Assembly: GCF_051014685.1 (NCBI RefSeq)
Contig: NC_135056.1
Span: forward strand, 7,068,001 to 7,132,000
Direction: 5' to 3'
Origin: Ptiloglossa arizonensis
Lineage: Eukaryota; Arthropoda; Insecta; Hymenoptera; Colletidae
Length of the DNA: 64,000 nucleotides
Shown here: one piece after another, positions 45,421 to 57,405 of the stretch
Layout of the letters: the number at the start of each line of letters is the position of its first letter
Numbering within the stretch: the stretch's first letter is position 1
Translations under genes and position numbers: made by a program
Notes under the pieces: model-generated
What the model was told of the DNA's origin: nothing
The model's database searches: none
What the model saw: the letters and a program-made list of their open reading frames with translations, nothing else

Positions 45421-48400
45421 ATGCCGCGGACACCGGTATCGCCCAATAAAATCCATACGGGAATATCGTCGCATCGGGACCGGGGTATATTAGACCAGAC
45501 AGACGGGAAACAATATTCGGAAAAGGCCTGCGTCGTCTGCTACGTTCGTGAAAGCCGTCGCAAAACTTTGGCGGCTTTCTCCCGGGCGGCCTGATAGAAA
45601 GCTTTGAAGTAGTATAGGTTTCTGCGTTTTTACAAGTGACTGCGGGAGCACAGAAAGGTTTCGAATGCCGGTTGCCACTGGAAAGCTGGAAAAGGTTACC
45701 GTGTCCATTTATCGCGGAGCGACGGAGTGTGTGCCAGGCCCTTTCGTTCCTGGAGGGGCCCGCTGAGGGTACTCTTTTCTTTCTTCCATCGAGCGTGTGC
45801 ATTCGCTCGAACGTTTTAAACGGGTTTTTAACAGCATCCACCTTCCCTCCCCTACCCTATCCACCCGGTCGTCGGCTATACCCACGGTCTTCTTATTCCC
45901 GGTCGTATCGACGCGGATACAAATCGTGACGTTTCGCGTTAACTCGTATCGATGCGCGTGGGACGTTTATCCGGTAGACGACGGACGTCGACGCGATTCG
46001 TCTCCTCGTTTCGCGTCCCCCGTCCCCGACATGCCGCGATTATTTCTTTATAAACTTGTTGCGCGTTCCGTGCCCCACGAACAAACATCTATTTCATCGA
46101 CGTGAACTGTCCACGCCGAAATTCCGACACGTTTTCGAGCGTGTTTCAAATCATTTTCGAAACGCGAGAGCAACAACTTGTCGATTCGTTCCTACAATCA
46201 TCGAGACGCTATTGGCACGATTCGTGGTTCGATTTCACGAAACTTTCTCTGGTAACCACTGGTAGATTTTTTTTTTTGCAGTGCGCAGGGTGCCCAAAGT
46301 GCCATTTGAAATAACACCTTGAGCAGTGATTTTAGAGGATCGAGATGAAGGAATGATTTTTTCCACTTTTCGAGTGGAATACAATGGGATTCAAAGTACA
46401 GTTTTATTTGTATTTCACGAAGGGTATTTCAAGGTCAATTCGAAGTTACACTCTTTCGTTTATATTTCGTTGGACAAGTAGTTTGCAAATTAAATGCAAT
46501 TTAATTGCAAATTAAAAATCGTGAGAATTCAACGAGTGTTTTTAGGAGTATTTGTCAAATGAGATAAGTGATCTATTTGAAACGATTTAGGAGCAATTCC
46601 AACGATTATTGAACTCTGATTCTCGGTGTACCGATCGGAAAGAAATGTTTAAATTATCGACATTTGTAAAACTTGTCAGGGATCCACCCTTACTTTGGAG
46701 AACCCTGATTCAATCGCGTTACGTTTACGATAGCAGTTGCTCGTATATCTATAGTTACCTTTCTCGTGCGCTATCTGTATCCATGAACGAATTAACGTGT
46801 CCGGTTTGTGATTAAAAATACCAATTCGGGATCGTTATAACATTGTTCCGTCGACATTCTATTAATCCACTCCTGCTTTATTTCGGACCTTGCTCCTCGT
46901 AATCCTCGCGTCGATTCATCAACCGATAATGGAACCACTCGATACTCCCAGCACCTCGTTAATTGGTTTATACTATTGCCGGATAATATTAATTGTATTT
47001 TTCCGACGCGTCATCGTATCCACCGAGTTACGAAGATATCGATCGCCGAGCACGATCGCGATCAGCGTGTAATATCATCCGATGGAAGTCCCTTTGTGCA
47101 TGGTTAATGGTACTCGTAGTCTCATGAAGAGAGAACGGTGAGAAAGCAACATTCTTGTGGGAAAAGGAACATAATGCTAACCGCTAAAATCTTTTTCATA
47201 CGACCGTGTAACCGCGTCGCTATTGTCTATTCTCTCATTTCGATTTGCGAGATCCTCTAATTTTTCGCTTGCCTGTTAACGACGAGACCGATTCCGCTGC
47301 GTTGTTAAGTTCACGCACAGCACTTGCTTTTAAACGAACAATTCGCTAGGGTACGTTGGCACCACCGAGTTCACATAATGCATGTTATTTCCGCGCTTAA
47401 TGCTCGTTCACTGATTCTCACCACCGAGGGACAATTTTTCAAAACGATACACTACGAGATAACGAACGTTAATATTGTTGGGTTTATTGTTCGTCGTGAG
47501 AACATTACCAACGTATTACCGAGACTTTCCCGAGAAAAACGAGTCCAAACACGACTTGGTTCGGATCACTTTTTATTATACCAAAAACGAAGTAATTTTG
47601 AATTTTGAAAATACGTTTGCGTTCGAATAGGGCCGTGTTTGGACTCTTTTTTATCGGGGAAGTATCACCGATACGTGGATAATATTCTTACAACGATATA
47701 ACGAAAAATATAAAATTGTTTATTTCTCATTAGTCGTTGGCACAATTGGCTACTGAATGCATATAATGCGAGACTCGCTCGCTGGTGTTCTATCTCGTTA
47801 CTTTTATTTACTTTTCTCGTCGTTTTCGAGTGAATCGTCCTGATTTTGTTACTCGAAAGTGGAAATTACCATACAGTGTGTATCTGAATTATAGATTAGG
47901 TCTTTGCTGGTTAAATAGAACTGGAAGAAATAAACAAAACAAGATGAGCAATGGTTTGAGAATTAATTGTTATCAAGATACTCAGCCATCTACTTTCTAT
48001 ACCAACTTCTTTGCATTACGTTATCGCACAACGACTGACAACTCAAGAGTTTACAGTAGCGATAGTTTATTACAGGTAATCGATAAATGGTCATCGATTC
48101 GAGCATCCACTTTAATCGCGACATTTGAATTTATACGAGTGAAAGCAACGAGTACGTACCAAATTCGTATTTTTACTTCGTTTTTTAAAATACTATTAAT
48201 TATACAGAGAGAAGACTCTCTTATAATATACAATGTTACGAGATACAATGTTAAAGATCGTGTCCATATTTCGCGATAATGATATCAATTATCGTGAAAG
48301 TTTTTAAAGAGTCAAAACAAGCTCATCTGCGACGTGTACGATGATCTAGGCTCGGAAAATGGAAAGTCGAATATCTTGAAAACGAATAGCGTACAAACCT

Positions 48401-49884
48401 CGGATATTGATAAAATATCTCGCTCGGATTCGCTATCAGGAGTTATCTCCGCTACTATGGTTCTTCACTTTATTACATCCCATTCGTTATCCTCTTCGTA
48501 TGGTCAGTTTCATGACGACCGGTTCCAAACGAACATTCCCGAACGGTGCTTCGCTTATTGATAATTGGCAGACCAGGTTCTCGAACATTATTTTCTGTTT
48601 CGTTTTCGCCAATTTCATTAGCCATACCGTCCATCTTTATACCCAACGTTTCTAAGAACTGGTTTCACGGGATCATCACGACATTGCCTACCTAAACCAA
48701 ATAAACGTATCGGAGTCAAGTGTCATTATTTCGTTCTTTCCAAGTTTTTCCCCGGCCGAAAGCGAGTGAGAACTTCTGAAACAACTACCTCCCGCGATAA
48801 CTGTCCAGATATGGTCCCTATCCACGGATCGTAAATCCGCCACTATTGTACTTACCAACTTCTTCGCCAAGCTCATTATGTCGGACATCGACAACATTCC
48901 GATATACCTCGCTCGTAAGACCTCGCCTTGCGACCACTACTTGTACGATCGCAAACATCGTAAAACGTCCGTTAGATCGTTAAGAGGGATCTCGATTTCT
49001 CGTTGAACGTGTAATCTCTTCTCTCTGGGAGTCAACGATACGAAAGTTCCGCGCCTTCGTGTTTTCGTTGAACGTCGAGGGTTGAAAAATTCACGGGTCT
49101 CCTGTTACGAAAAGCCTCGGATATCGGTTGCTCGGCTCTCTTGCATATTTTATTCCAAAAATTTTCGCTCGACCAGGTAAACCGAACTGGTCGCCGCTCG
49201 ACGAACGTAAATGTTTTTCGGTAGCCAGGAATTACAAGCGAAAACATTAAAGCTACCGCGGAACGTTTCGTGCACGTTTCGTTGAAAACGGTGCTTGGAG
49301 CTTCTCGCGCGAATTCACATCGAAATATCGGCGGTCCTTTCTCGTACCTTTCGTCGTTTGAACACGCTATTCGATAAATTTCTCGCGTATTCGAGATGGT
49401 GGATTTCATTTACGCGAAATGTGATCGCGTGAAACGCCACGGTGACGATACTGCGACCGCCTCGCGGAATAATTTCAGACGCGGGACACAAAGGAAACGG
49501 GGTACCTTTGTTTTTGCAGCTACGCGGACCTCTTGCGATACATTACTTTTTGCCCGCTTGACATATTGCTCTAAGCCATTTACTCACATATGGCCGTATC
49601 CACCCAGCGAACAACGGTCCCGGAGTTTAATTCCTGTTCCGGATGCGGCTTTACGCGTGACCCATTTATTTCCCAAATTTCTTCCAGCGTTTTAAAAAGC
49701 CCGCGCCACGGTCCCTCGTTCGCGTTTCCACGGATGTTGTCGGTGACTCGAATACCAACACGACGACGGTATACGTGTGTAAATAATACCGGGAAATTTA
49801 GGATTCTTCATTGGCGAATTCTTCCCAACAGGTTCTCTTTTTATTTGGGAATTAATTTAATTACTTTTCGTCTTTGTTGTGCAC
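45421..49884. other. CpG-rich islands and AT-rich DNA; no gene recognised
   Basis: 45421-46260 and 48690-49760 are CpG-rich and complex in sequence, with overlapping frames up to 164 codons (minus 45347-45841; minus 49032-49409; plus 49590-49964). 47785-48279 is a 164-codon plus-strand frame in more AT-rich DNA, the longest such frame in the window, but its translation has no domain, signal peptide or repeat I recognise, and no splice context. Small palindromic AT sequence (GCAATTTAATTGC) lies near 46495. I would treat all of this as non-coding pending comparison. Confidence 0.4.
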
Positions 49885-50190
49885 GATCGCTGTTGATAAT
49901 GGTACTTCTAGTGTGCTTTTCGTTCGAATTGATGGTGAATAATAAACAAAGGATGATATGTTAGAATAATATGTAGAATTAAATGGACAATTATTGTTTT
50001 CGAGGAATTTTTATTAATATTTAACAATTCAATGGTGCAGGTGCTGATGGTACTTCTGTTCAATGCTTCTCGTTCGAATTGATGGTGAATAATAAACAAA
50101 GGATGATATATTAGAACAATATCTAGAATTAAATAGACAATTATTCTTCTGACGGAAGTTTCATTAATATTTAACAATTCAAAGTATTTA
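49885..50190. repeat. Two-copy tandem repeat, 150 bp
   Basis: TCGTTCGAATTGATGGTGAA and the following AATAAACAAAGGATGATAT occur at 49920 and 50070, exactly 150 bp apart, then both copies continue with TTAGAA(T/C)AATAT, AGAATTAAAT(G/A)GACAATTATT and TATTTAACAATTCAA. The minus-strand frame 49908-50225 crosses both copies (repeated VHLILHIILTYHPLFI-type peptide) because 150 is a multiple of three. It is not evidence of a gene. Confidence 0.88.
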
Positions 50191-52234
50191 ATAATGAAAT
50201 AAAACTTAAACAAATTAATTTTCATTTATAGTTTATTAAAGGAACTACATTGAACGAAATGGAGCCAGAATAAGTATAATGCGAATACAGAAATTGTAGA
50301 ATTTATTGTAAAAATAACTTGACGAATTAAAACTCCGTTATATTTAGTCATCCTGTAATTGGGACATTGTTAGATAACGTGTTAAATGAGCACGTACAAA
50401 ACATGCTCGAAATTGTTATCAGCAAAATTCCCAATTACTTAAGGACATAAAGTGCATAACGTTTTGGATGGCAGAATTATTGAAAAAAGTTTGATCAGTA
50501 ACCTCAATACTACAAAGTGATGCATAAAGTTCTACCTATTGTGATAATCGACTAAAACTTTACATCTAATTGATAATTTGATAAAAAAAATTGACATGAA
50601 AGAAAAAAATAAATACAAAACCGTTTATTTAAATTTATTAATCAATCGATTTAGTTGCATTTCTTTCCTTCGATTCACCAAATTACTACCGTTGCACATT
50701 TCTTCGTATTCGTTCAAAGAGTCTGTTGAACAATATCTATCGATACAATTATAAAAACAAGAACTTAAATACCAATATAATAAAATATCTACCAATATAA
50801 TAAAAAAACAGGGACTTAACGTACACCTTGCATTGTATTCGATGCAATTGATTGTAAGAGTATCGATAATAACCTTGCAGTGACAATTTTCATTCTTGTC
50901 GATGTTAACGATTCTTGTCGGTACGAGTGTTTTCAATTGCGAGGTTATCAACTAGTGAGCTAAATAGCAGCTCAACGAAGCTCTACAAAACAAAGCTATC
51001 AAAAGTATGTGGTCGATGTGCGACGAGCAAACGTGGAGAACACTGATAAAATGAGCTCGGCGCTGTACACGGGCAATAGTTTAATGGATTGCGAGATTGT
51101 TTGTGCAAGCTACAAACAAAACATTTCTCTGTCCTTTCTCGCGCTTTGACACCAGTAACGCACTAAATCACGGTACTTAACGTTAATGGTATCACTTTGC
51201 AACAGGTTTGATTTATTTGTCATCCCCCAAAACCCGATTTCGGTCTTTGTGTTGCGCGGGCTCTACTTTGAAAACTATTTGTCACTTGAGAAATGGCCGG
51301 TAATACTTCTGAACGCTTTGACGTTGAAATTTTGACGTTTACGATTAGTGTAAATGACGTTAGGTTTGTTTCGAGCAAACCTCGTGAATCGATAACGTTG
51401 TATTATCTGTAAATGTTAAATCTAGGTATCTTTGTTCATCGATTACATTCAATTTAACGATATTACCGAAAATAAAAGTAGATAGGACTATTTTTAAATT
51501 TTTGTACTATCGCAAATAGTTGCTAAAATAATGATTGAATATACCGTCGATAGTATTATAGGGTTGGTGTTCTTGAAAGAAAATAATTGAAAATGCATCG
51601 TTAAATACAATATTAATGTCTCTTTCTGTGGTCTATAGATTTTAATCACTTTTTCTTTTGTTTGAGTTGAAAGGCGCAAAGTTCAACGTTTATGGAATAT
51701 TTATTCGATTCGTATATACCGTGGAACGTATAGCAACAGTACTTAGAGTAAAGAGAAACGAATTACATAAATTTCAAATTTTTTAAAATTTTCGTCATCA
51801 CAAAGAATACTATTTATTTGAAATCTCTGATTTACTTACAAACGTGATTCTACATTCGATTATTTCAAAATTATTCGTAACGAGGGTAGACGCGATTAAT
51901 TATTCTAAATGACCTCTCTGCGCCAAAATACATAATGATAAACTACACTCGTCAGGAAGATTATATTTATCCAAGTACTTTGAAACCTATGATACGCTTC
52001 AATGTTATTAGTACGATCGCACAATTTAATGTGCCAAAATATAATGTAACACCGGGATATGATAATAGCATTATAATAATCGCAAATAAAATATGATTAT
52101 TCTTGGATTATCCGGTACATGTATAAAATTCGTCCAGTTTGTTGCACGACCGCTTTGTGCATTAACAACTCTAGACTCTCAATTTCGTTTTATTTCATCG
52201 CGATGGTGCACGGACTTGTTGAGTGTTGGGTGAG
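50191..52234. other. No gene recognised
   Basis: AT-rich unique DNA. A 108-codon minus-strand frame (50625-50951) has no recognisable domain. 51000-51340 is more balanced in composition. No supportable repeats. Confidence 0.4.
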
Positions 52235-52246
52235 TGCGCATGCGCG
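52235..52246. promoter_or_regulatory. NRF1/ewg-type palindrome
   Basis: GTGCGCATGCGCG contains the palindromic core TGCGCATGCGC bound by NRF1 in vertebrates and its insect relative Erect wing; the motif is enriched at housekeeping promoters. It stands in otherwise AT-rich DNA, with a second CpG cluster (TTTTTGCGCGCGACG) 10 bp downstream. No gene start can be seen next to it, so a function is only suggested. Confidence 0.35.
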
Positions 52247-52393
52247 AACGTTTTTGCGCGCGACGATTCAATTTAACGAAACAAGTTACTAAGTTCTCAT
52301 TAACCGTGTTGCACCTTCTATTTATAATTTTATAACACTGTATACGATCGGTTCTTACGTAAATGGTTATTCGTTGTCACGGTTTTATTAATA

Positions 52394-52560
52394 TACTATA
52401 TTGTTTAATAAATTTTATCGTTCGATGAAACTTATTGAACAGTATAGTACTAGCTTGCTCAACTCTTTCGTCGTTCGATATTTACGAAAACTCATTGAAT
52501 AGTACTACATTGACCAGTATTGTTCAATAAGTTTTGTCGTTCGATAAGACCAATTATGTT
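52394..52560. repeat. Tandem hairpins made of mariner-type ends
   Basis: 52394-52449 is a near-perfect palindrome: TACTATATTGTTTAATAAA with its complement TTATTGAACAGTATAGTA. It is followed by a second, more decayed one (CTTGCTCAACTC... through ATTGAATAGTACTA, about 52454-52506) and by a third half, TATTGTTCAATAAGTTTTG (52518-52536). The stem sequences match the terminal repeats of the MITE at 9916-10115, and the junction TAGTACTACATTGACCAGTA matches, in reverse complement, the 15 bp unit of the array at 23938-24480. It is non-coding. Confidence 0.75.
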
Positions 52561-53309
52561 AATGTTTCGATGAAATCGTTTCACGTCGAACTCTCAAGAC
52601 GAGTTTCCCTCGATATCCCCTATAACGTGTTAAATACTAACCGAAACGCGTTGTGTTTCAAAGCGGTCGTAAAATTGACCATTCAAATTACAATATACAT
52701 CGCGTGAAAGCACGATCGTTTACGCTTAAATTATAGCTGAATTAGTCTGCCCGTCGAAATTAAGGGGAATATAGTTTAAGGGAAACGTTACAGCGAAGCC
52801 TCGAAAGTTACCATTGAACAATGTTATCGAAGTTCCGTACTTGCGTGGTATATCAAACATTTGCGTTTATCCAAACACCCAACAACTTTCAATAACTCGC
52901 CATATTTACGCGGCAGCCAGCATTAGCTCGTACTTTCTTGCTTTCCGTCCGAACGGGCGACAGATATTTATTGTTAATGGAATTGAACCACCGCGGAGCT
53001 CATTTATCCGGCGCACGGGCCGCAAAGCGAGGGCATGACCTACCTCCACGTTGCCCTGAGTGCCTACCAAAGACGCTTTTATTCTTTTTGCGCTCATCAG
53101 ACCACCTTTGCGTTCCTTCTCTTTTACTTCAGGTCGCTTTTAAAGACCCCTCGTTCCCGTTCTCGCCTCCGTCACCTTTTCCTTCCACTTACCGTCCGTT
53201 TACCATTCCTAATTGTACACTGCCGTCCGATAACCCGGTGCAACTTAACGCTTCAACGACGTTGTAATCGGAACAGGGCGAAAATGTACACTCCGCTTTG
53301 CTTACGCTT
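52561..53309. other. CpG-rich stretch; no gene recognised
   Basis: 52900-53280 is CpG-rich with overlapping frames (plus 52814-53038, 52938-53267 and 53035-53448; minus 52906-53097) of mixed, domain-free content. It may be conserved non-coding DNA. Confidence 0.4.
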
Positions 53310-54160
53310 TGAAAATAATAATTATTCTTATTATCCAGAGAATAGAGAAGAATCGTCACCCCACCCCCCTCAGAGGGGGTGGGGGTGGGGGGTGAGAAGG
53401 TTTATTCGAAACGTAACGAGTTTCCGGCCATCCGTATTACTTGTGTAATTATTTAACGAAATTTCATACATCGTTAACATTGTGACATAGTTACAACTAA
53501 GTCCAGAGAGGGCAGAAATTAAAATTATTCTTATTATCGAGAGAATACAATATTTTTATTCGGAACGCAACAACGACTTTCTGGCCATTCGCATTACTTG
53601 TGTAATTATTTAACGAAATTTCATACATCGTTAACATTGTGACATAGTTACAACTTAGTTCGGAGAGGGCTGAAATTAAAATTATTCTTATTATCGAGAG
53701 AATGCAATATTTTTATTCCAAACGTAACAATGACTTTCTGGCCATTCGCATTACTTGTGTAATTATTTAATGAAATTTCATACATCGTTAACATTGTGAC
53801 ATAGTTACAACTAAGTCTGGAGAGGGCTGAAATTAAAATTATTCTTATTATCGAGAAAATACGAAATTGGTCTGCAGAGGAAGAAGAGAAAGTTTGTTCG
53901 AAACAGAACGAGGACATTTGGATCATCTGTATTACTTATATATTTATTTAATGAAATTTCATACACCATTAGTATTTGGAAATGGTTACGGTCTAGTCTG
54001 AAGAGAATTAAAATTAAAATTATTCTTATTATCGAAAAAATATGAAATTGATCCGCAGAGGAAGAAGAGAAAGTTTGTTCGAAACAGAACGAGGACTTGG
54101 ATCATGTGTATTACTTATATAATTATTTAATGAAATTTTATGTATTACATAATTTGTTGT
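53310..54160. repeat. Tandem array, ~157 bp unit, five copies, first copy with an insertion
   Basis: ATTATTCTTATTAT marks unit starts at 53321, 53525, 53681, 53838 and 54019. Spacing is 204, 156, 157 and 181 bp. Units share GAGAATA, TTTATTC(G/C)(G/A)AAC, TCTGGCCATTCGCATTACTT, TGTAATTATTTAA(C/T)GAAATTTCATA and CGTTAACATTGTGACATAG. The first is lengthened by the G-rich palindrome at 53356-53396. The fourth has an added purine-rich stretch (GCAGAGGAAGAAGAGAAAG) that recurs in the fifth. Copies two and three are the most alike. Confidence 0.9.
53356..53396. other. G-rich palindrome with G-quadruplex potential
   Basis: TCACCCCACCCCCCTC and AGGGGGTGGGGGTGGGGGG lie back to back around a central AG. 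The plus strand has four G runs of at least four within 20 bases, enough for a G-quadruplex, and the whole could also form a short GC-rich hairpin. It is found only in the first unit of the surrounding 157 bp array. Confidence 0.8.
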
Positions 54161-55600
54161 GTAATACTTAAGATTCGATCTGGAAAGGGACCATCATATA
54201 CAGGTGGCTGAAACGTTGTCGTTTTGTTTCGAATAAATTTCCTTTTTCTTTGCTTCCAAGATTATCTTATTTACTTTCTCGAAAACTACCGTGAGCAAAC
54301 TAAAGAAATTTATTCTCATTATTGTTAAGATCACGAGAAAGTTGCATCGTTTTTCTCATTCAGTCTACGAAATGTTAGTTGTTCGGTCTGCAGTTTGCGA
54401 TGCTATGTCCACTACTGTCTAAGACTGTCATGTTTTAAATTAGATTTTATAATAACATTCTTAACTGCTCTTTTCCTATTGAGGATTATATCATACTTAT
54501 TTTGGTTATATTTTATATTCGTATACACATGTATTCATATATATAGTTTCATATATGTATACGTAATAAAGATTTTAACAAAAAATAATAGACATAGGTA
54601 TAATACACAATAAACAAATAGAGAATCTTAGACAAATTTCTCTATAGAAAAGTCACGCCCATACACATACAAATATTTGAATAAAAAAATGACAGTTACG
54701 GAAAGCACTATAGTGAACACTATGATGCAACAAAACTCACAAATAAACAAAGAAAACTCGTGCAAAAGGTTTCAAGAAGGTGCATTCTTCTTATAATAAA
54801 AAAATAAAGGACACCAACATAGACTTGAATAGGTTTAAAATGCCTCATTGTGCAAGAAATAATAGACCACGTAACAGGATTAAAATATTAGCAGCAACAC
54901 GATATACGGACAGACGCAACATCGCGGGGAGAATAATACATCGGGCACTAGAAAGAATGCTGTACCTTATCTAAGAAAAACAACCATACTACAAATACAC
55001 ACCTCAGATAGTATTTGAAAACAAAGAAAGTAAACGTCCCTGAATCTGCACAATAGACGCAGATAAAACAGTTACAGTCAACACGCCCGATGTAACACTC
55101 AAAGGCAAGAAACAGAAGCACATCCATCTAATAAACATATGAATTTCAAACTATACTAACTACGAAAAGAAACAGAGAAAATAGTTTCGCTATTTGCCTT
55201 TATATACATAAATATACAGAAGACTGCAGTACTTATTGAAAATATGTCACGTAGAAGATTTCTACACCTTTTTTATATTTCCCATTCCATTTGCAACAAC
55301 AAGAAAAATCTTCCGATGACGTTAAAAATAATTTTGTACGCAATTCATATTTCTAGTATCTGCACAGAAATCCAAATTTTCCAATTGAAAATATTTGGAG
55401 ATCGAATCCGTGACTTTCTTGTTATTATTGTTACTCGACAAATCTTGCAACGACTAAAATAGATAAGAATTCAAGGGCACCAAATCAAGAGGGTATGTTG
55501 GATGAGTGATGTTCGTACCTGTTTCCTCGATTGTTAATCCAGATGTTATGTGCACTAATTTTCACGCGGAATAAATTTAAGGTAATTGAATTGTAAAATA
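54161..55600. other. No gene recognised; 54760-55470 unusual A-rich strand
   Basis: 54161-54700 is AT-rich with TATA-type low complexity around 54540. 54700-55230 is markedly A-rich on the plus strand with a different texture from its surroundings and several short open pieces in different frames (54780-54974; 55244-55462), as in a decayed coding region. I could not match any piece to a protein family. Confidence 0.35.
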
Positions 55601-55734
55601 TTGGGTTGTTCGGAAAATCATTTCGTTTTTTTTTTCGGTGAAAATGAAACACGATTTGTTTGGAGTGTATAAACATTTGATTAAATTATACATTCTCCAT
55701 TTTGGAAAACGAAATGACTTTCCGAACAACCCAA
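55601..55734. mobile_element. 134 bp mariner-type MITE with TA target
   Basis: The left end is TTGGGTTGTTCGGAAAATCA followed by TTTCGTTTT; the right end in reverse complement is TTGGGTTGTTCGGAAAGTCA followed by TTTCGTTTT, so the inverted repeats cover 29 bp with one difference. TA flanks both sides (55599-55600 and 55735-55736). The terminal motif TTGGGTTGTYCGRAAAGT is typical of mariner elements of insects. The interior of about 75 bp (GTGAAAATGAAACACG to TACATTCTCC) is probably what remains of a mariner after internal deletion. This family is different from the GGTTGTTCAATAAG family elsewhere in the window. The near-identity of the two ends suggests it is relatively young. Confidence 0.92.
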
Positions 55735-57322
55735 TACAATACGTCTCGAAAGAGTAGTAGAGCATATTACCCGGATAATTGAACGAATTTTACTTCTTAT
55801 AAGTGCACGTGTGAGGTTTGATCCTAATGTATCTAAGAGAAAGATAGAGAAAATTGCTAGCTTCTTCAGCTACTTGATCAGGAGCGGATCGAATTGACGT
55901 TCAGTTATCCGAGTAATACTGTGTCAGTTACAAGTGCTCGGTATCAACTAACTGACAACCAAATCTAAAGAAAGAAATCTACAGCAATTATAAAACGGAT
56001 ATAAATCTACATCGATTACAAAACGAATCTCAGTCGAAGTAAAGGCAAAAAGGAATAGAAAACTATGGTGATTATTGGGAAATGGATTCTATAAGAATAT
56101 TAAAAATATACGGAGGTGACCAACGAATGTCCAAGTAGCGAAATTTGTTTTACAAGTTGTACCGAACACGAACCAACCGCAACGCTTAGGTTATATGGGA
56201 CGCATAGCCAACCTTCCCTCTTAATCCCTCCGGTAAGGTGGTTTCAGTTTCTGCATATATAATAAACGGCTGAACAGTAAGATTCCGGGACGGAACAGCT
56301 AATTACTTCCTAACCCAAATCATGGAGTTTGTCTTGTACCGTGATTCCTGCATGTGCTCAACTCCAATTGTCAGGGGATACTCCTCTTCTTATTACAAGC
56401 GTGGACATTCTACCATTGAAAGCGGTGCTTAATTTATCCATCTATTGAGAATACTTTCCAGAGTTAATCTTCTTGTGGAATTTCATCTTCCTTTGGAAGT
56501 TTCTAATAAATTGGGTTTCTTTCGTTTCATCGTACACGTTACTGTTTCTGGTTTGCATTACTCTTGTCCTAGTTAACACTCTCTTAAAATTTCTGAATTG
56601 TTTAAGATATCTTCGGATACAATCTGGATCTGGTCGAAATTTAATCTAAATCTAACCTGGATTATTATTATCCACTGTACGATACCTCTCGTTTTTAGCA
56701 CACAGTGTAGACCTCGAATGTTAACACTTCACTTACCGGTAGCCTATTAATCGTCTTTTCACCAGTATGTGTAATAAAACACTTATGGTTGTTTTATTAC
56801 ACTAGAATAACAGAAAACAAACAATCTACGTAGTAGCAACGTTCAAAAGTTTGCTTCAACGTTTCTACAGACATAAGAAAAAGCCCATACGTTCCCGCGC
56901 GACTACCTAAGTCGTAGCAAAGCCCTGTCAGGATGTATCTACGATCGAATGATCGATGACCAGTGAGTAACGTATAGGATGTTCAACCTCTCCGGTCGGT
57001 ACAGTGTTAACCATTAATACGTCTACCAATTCGAGATACACGCAGTACCTGATGACCACCGAAATCCACGAGATCGTTACGAATAGAAATAATTGTTGGA
57101 ACGAATGCAACAATGATCCTAAGAGTGTCAGATATCGATAGCGAATGGTCAATGTCAGTTTTAAGGACTGTCTCCATATTGGCGCGGAAGGCTATTTTTC
57201 TTTTGGGTTTTTTCTGTTCAGTTCCAAGTCGAGAGTCACGAAGGCCACACGACATTGTCTTCATTCACGTCAAGGCACATCAATGTATACTTGTTTCTTC
57301 TTTGTATTCTCATCTGTACAAA
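55735..57322. other. No gene recognised
   Basis: AT-rich unique DNA. Frames at 56928-57152 and 57007-57264 (minus) and 57113-57406 (plus) overlap antisense and have no recognisable domain. Confidence 0.4.
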
Positions 57323-57405
57323 AACTATACCACTGGACACGCGAGATCCCTGCATATCATAATAAACTACATATTACAATCAGAACTTTCCAAGAATAAT
57401 TATTG
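57323..57405. repeat. Dispersed repeat, copy 2 (partner at 7143-7235)
   Basis: Matches 7143-7235 in the same orientation: ACGCGAGATC, then ATAATAAACTACATATTA, CAGAACTTT and CAAGAATAA. It is not flanked by recognisable coding remnants. Possibly a piece of an LTR or another dispersed element. Confidence 0.6.

Noticed and set aside
45636..45929. 97-codon plus-strand frame in a CpG-rich island
   Set aside because: Opposite-strand frames are equally open (minus 45347-45841, which also starts in the 141 bp array); no domain or splice context.
49908..50225. Minus-strand 105-codon frame with an internal repeat
   Set aside because: A 150 bp direct repeat keeps the frame; the unit itself has no recognisable protein.
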